Below, one piece after another: positions 4,881 through 5,391 of a DNA stretch of 5,391 bases. Below the pieces are notes generated by a model that was not told where the DNA came from, searched no databases, and worked only from the letters and a program-made list of their open reading frames with translations. This stretch comes from Nitrococcus sp. Lineage in GTDB: Bacteria > Pseudomonadota > Gammaproteobacteria > Nitrococcales > Nitrococcaceae. The stretch lies in the NCBI GenBank assembly GCA_030452365.1, contig JAKDMK010000192.1, positions 1 to 5,391 on the forward strand, given 5' to 3'. Both the position numbers and the translations under genes were made by a program. Positions within the stretch are counted from its first letter, which is position 1; every line of letters begins with the position of its first letter.

Positions 4881-5391
4881 GCAAGGGCCCAGGCGACATG
4901 CTCGCGCACCAAGGCAGAGGGGTGTTGCGAACGTGTGCGCAGGATGCCGATCACCGCATCGTCAGACGGTGAATTGCCCAAAGCGACCGCCAGATTGCGC
5001 AGCCAACGCACATGGCCGAGGCGGCGAATCGCCGAGCCCGCGGTACGTTCCAAAAACTCCGCCTCATCCCAGCGCATGAGCGTAACGAGCGCAGCGCTAT
5101 CGAGGCCATGCCGGGGCCGAAAGGCGGCCTCATCGGTGGGGCGGGAGAACTTATTCCATGGGCAGACCGCTTGGCAGTCGTCGCAGCCGAAGACCCGGTT
5201 GCCGATCAGCGGCCGCAAAGGCTCTGGGATGCTACCCTGGTGCTCGATCGTGAGATAGGAAATGCAGCGGCGGGCGTCCAGCTGGTACGGTCCGACAATC
5301 GCGCCGGTGGGACAAACATCCAGGCAAGCCCGGCAACTGCCGCAATGCTCACCGCCCTGCGCGCTCGGCGGCAGTGGCAAGTCAGTAAAAA
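4859..5391 (-). CDS. queG: Epoxyqueuosine reductase, C-terminal part (gene continues past the window)
   Basis: Reduces epoxyqueuosine to queuosine at wobble position 34 of tRNAs for Asp, Asn, His and Tyr; a cobalamin-dependent iron-sulfur enzyme in the cytosol. About 176 residues are visible; E. coli QueG has about 379, so roughly the N-terminal half (the cobalamin-binding part) is missing. The frame is open to the window edge and begins FTDLPLP, matching internal QueG sequence, so the TTG at 5380 is not the start. Seen in order are the ferredoxin-like CGSCRACLDVCPTGAI, then ARRCISYLTIEHQG, the second cysteine group GCDDCQAVCPWN, and a HEAT-like helical C-terminus containing GSAIRRLGHVRWLRNLAVALGN. 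All eight expected cluster cysteines are present. The stop is TAA at 4861-4859; the last codons include a 12-bp palindrome. Confidence 0.95.
   Translation of the reverse strand, partial: FTDLPLPPSAQGGEHCGSCRACLDVCPTGAIVGPYQLDARRCISYLTIEHQGSIPEPLRPLIGNRVFGCDDCQAVCPWNKFSRPTDEAAFRPRHGLDSAALVTLMRWDEAEFLERTAGSAIRRLGHVRWLRNLAVALGNSPSDDAVIGILRTRSQHPSALVREHVAWALARHAGKA

Noticed and set aside
4791..5258. 155-codon plus-strand frame opposite queG
   Set aside because: The minus strand carries unmistakable QueG iron-sulfur motifs; this frame is its shadow.

Overview
The window looks like core chromosome from a GC-rich gammaproteobacterium. The order pcnB-folK-panB-panC is typical of that class, the encoded proteins align closely with remembered E. 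coli sequences, and a QueG-type epoxyqueuosine reductase gene lies at the right edge. A tRNA-Glu with a CUC anticodon and frequent GTG starts fit a GC-rich genome. I cannot fix the genus; a purple-sulfur or Chromatiales-like lineage is only a guess.

Layout. Positions 1-42 hold the 5' half of a tRNA-Glu gene on the minus strand, cut by the window edge, with a recognisable promoter at 114-141. Diverging from it on the plus strand is a four-gene run: pcnB (poly(A) polymerase I), folK (HPPK, overlapping pcnB by 4 nt), panB (98 nt further on, with a strong ribosome binding site) and panC (11 nt after panB). About 330 bases without a convincing gene follow (3750-4078). They hold small hairpins, a short degenerate direct repeat and a potential G-quadruplex on the minus strand. 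Next, on the minus strand, is a type II toxin-antitoxin pair: a Phd/YefM-type antitoxin (4473-4721) overlapping a VapC/PIN-domain toxin (4079-4480) by 8 nt. Upstream of the antitoxin are direct repeats over a predicted promoter. A palindrome-dense spacer then separates this pair from the C-terminal half of queG (4859 to beyond 5391, minus strand).

How the genes work together. FolK supplies the pterin branch of folate synthesis. PanB consumes 5,10-methylene-tetrahydrofolate to make ketopantoate. PanC joins pantoate (reduced ketopantoate) to beta-alanine to give pantothenate, the precursor of coenzyme A. PcnB adds 3' poly(A) tails that promote RNA decay, and its place before folK is a conserved arrangement rather than a pathway link. 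QueG finishes queuosine on certain tRNAs. The toxin-antitoxin pair is the only accessory-looking part.

I found no convincing undescribed system. The points most worth checking are a possible non-canonical AUU start of pcnB, the G-quadruplex motif after panC, an inverted repeat around the vapC stop codon, and three copies of one 8-bp palindrome within 91 bp near the end of queG.
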